A DNA stretch of 6,228 nt from Rickettsia typhi (GTDB lineage Bacteria; Pseudomonadota; Alphaproteobacteria; Rickettsiales; UBA1997), in contig CAMDAI010000083.1 in NCBI GenBank assembly GCA_945888585.1, positions 1 through 6,228 of the forward strand, written 5' to 3'. A model generated the notes under the pieces. It was not told the DNA's origin. It made no database searches and saw nothing but the letters and a program-made list of their open reading frames with translations. Below are positions 5,847-6,228 of the stretch, piece by piece (position 1 is the first letter of the stretch; each line of letters starts with the position of its first letter). Position numbers and translations under genes: made by a program.

Positions 5847-5886
5847 ACAAATGACGGAGGAACCTTTTAGTTCTGAGTAATTTGCA
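5847..5886. repeat. 40-bp imperfect direct repeat, copy 2
   Basis: The second copy of the unit differs from copy 1 by A to G at unit positions 11 and 13, T to C at 18 and C to T at 28. The changes weaken the internal hairpin (GAAC/GTTC remains, with a C/A mismatch next to the loop). It ends 31 bp before the flavodoxin ATG, so it would lie in that gene's 5' leader if transcription comes from upstream. Confidence 0.8.
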
Positions 5887-5917
5887 TAATTACAATAACA
5901 ATAAAATGGAAATTATT

Positions 5918-6228
5918 ATGACAAATGTAGCAATTATTTACTTCAGTGGTTATGGCCACACCACCAAACAAGCAGAAGCTGTAGAAGCCGGAATTAAACA
6001 AGTTTCTGATGTTACCACTAATTTAATTCAAATCGATAAAGAAGGAAATATCGCCCAAAAAGATTGGGAAATTTTAGCAGCCAGCAAAGCAATTGTTTTC
6101 GGTTCTCCAACTTATATGGGCAATGCTGCTTGGCAATTTAAGAAATTTGCCGATGCCAGTTCTAAAGCATGGTTTACTGGTCTTTGGAAAGATAAAATTG
6201 CCGCCGGTTTTACCAATTCCGCTTCAAT
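5918..6228 (+). CDS. Flavodoxin-family NAD(P)H:quinone reductase, WrbA-like (3' end outside window)
   Basis: From ATG 5918 there are 103 codons plus two bases, open to the right edge. The N-terminus T-N-V-A-I-I-Y-F-S-G-Y-G-H-T (2-15) is the first beta strand of a flavodoxin fold followed by the FMN-phosphate loop S-G-Y-G-H-T (10-15). V-F-G-S-P-T-Y-M-G-N (60-69) is the loop that contacts the isoalloxazine ring in WrbA-type proteins. F-A-D-A-S-S-K-A-W-F (77-86) and A-G-F-T-N-S-A-S (96-103) are also typical. Members are cytosolic FMN enzymes, often two-electron quinone reductases; the electron donor and substrate here are inferred. A second in-frame ATG lies at 5906. I prefer 5918 because GGA (5908-5910) sits 7 nt before it as a modest RBS and relatives begin 'MTxVAIIY'. 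It follows the pirin gene on the same strand, so co-transcription through the repeat-bearing spacer is plausible. Confidence 0.88.
   Translation, partial: MTNVAIIYFSGYGHTTKQAEAVEAGIKQVSDVTTNLIQIDKEGNIAQKDWEILAASKAIVFGSPTYMGNAAWQFKKFADASSKAWFTGLWKDKIAAGFTNSAS

Noticed and set aside
5773..5886. Possible minimal CRISPR array (40-bp repeat, 34-bp spacer, 40-bp repeat)
   Set aside because: There are only two copies with four mismatches, the 'spacer' is bounded by its own inverted repeat, and no cas gene is in view.

Overview
The window is AT-rich and gene-dense and uses the standard bacterial code (TAA and TGA stops, ATG starts). Base composition, short spacers and the types of protein suggest an AT-rich proteobacterium. 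An alphaproteobacterium of the Rickettsiales/Holosporales kind is my best guess, but nothing here (no rRNA, tRNA or taxon-specific gene) fixes the lineage.

Layout, left to right: (1) the 5' part of an unrecognised lipoprotein gene on the minus strand, running off the left edge; (2) a 267-bp divergent control region with promoter-like elements for both flanking genes; (3) an NhaC-family Na+/H+ antiporter on the plus strand, with a short N-terminus; (4) converging on it with a 7-bp gap, a minus-strand run marR - cydA - cydB: a MarR-type regulator followed by both subunits of a cytochrome bd / cyanide-insensitive quinol oxidase; (5) a compact marR/pirin divergent intergenic region holding two overlapping 18-bp palindromes that look like operators; (6) a plus-strand pirin-family (YhhW-like) bicupin with all four metal ligands; (7) a 173-bp spacer carrying two 40-bp imperfect direct repeats with internal inverted repeats; (8) the 5' part of a WrbA-like flavodoxin/quinone reductase running off the right edge.

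How the genes may work together (inference): CydAB oxidises quinol and reduces O2. The flavodoxin-like protein probably reduces quinones or related electrophiles. YhhW-type pirins act on flavonol/quinone-like aromatics. The MarR protein between them has a cysteine-bearing N-terminal extension. The set reads as a redox or quinone-stress neighbourhood, with the MarR protein as likely local regulator of the pirin gene and possibly of cydAB. The individual families are well known. The less ordinary points are the paired operator-like palindromes, the Cys-rich MarR extension, the repeat pair before the flavodoxin gene, and the shortened antiporter N-terminus. I see no phage, transposase, CRISPR, toxin-antitoxin or RNA gene.
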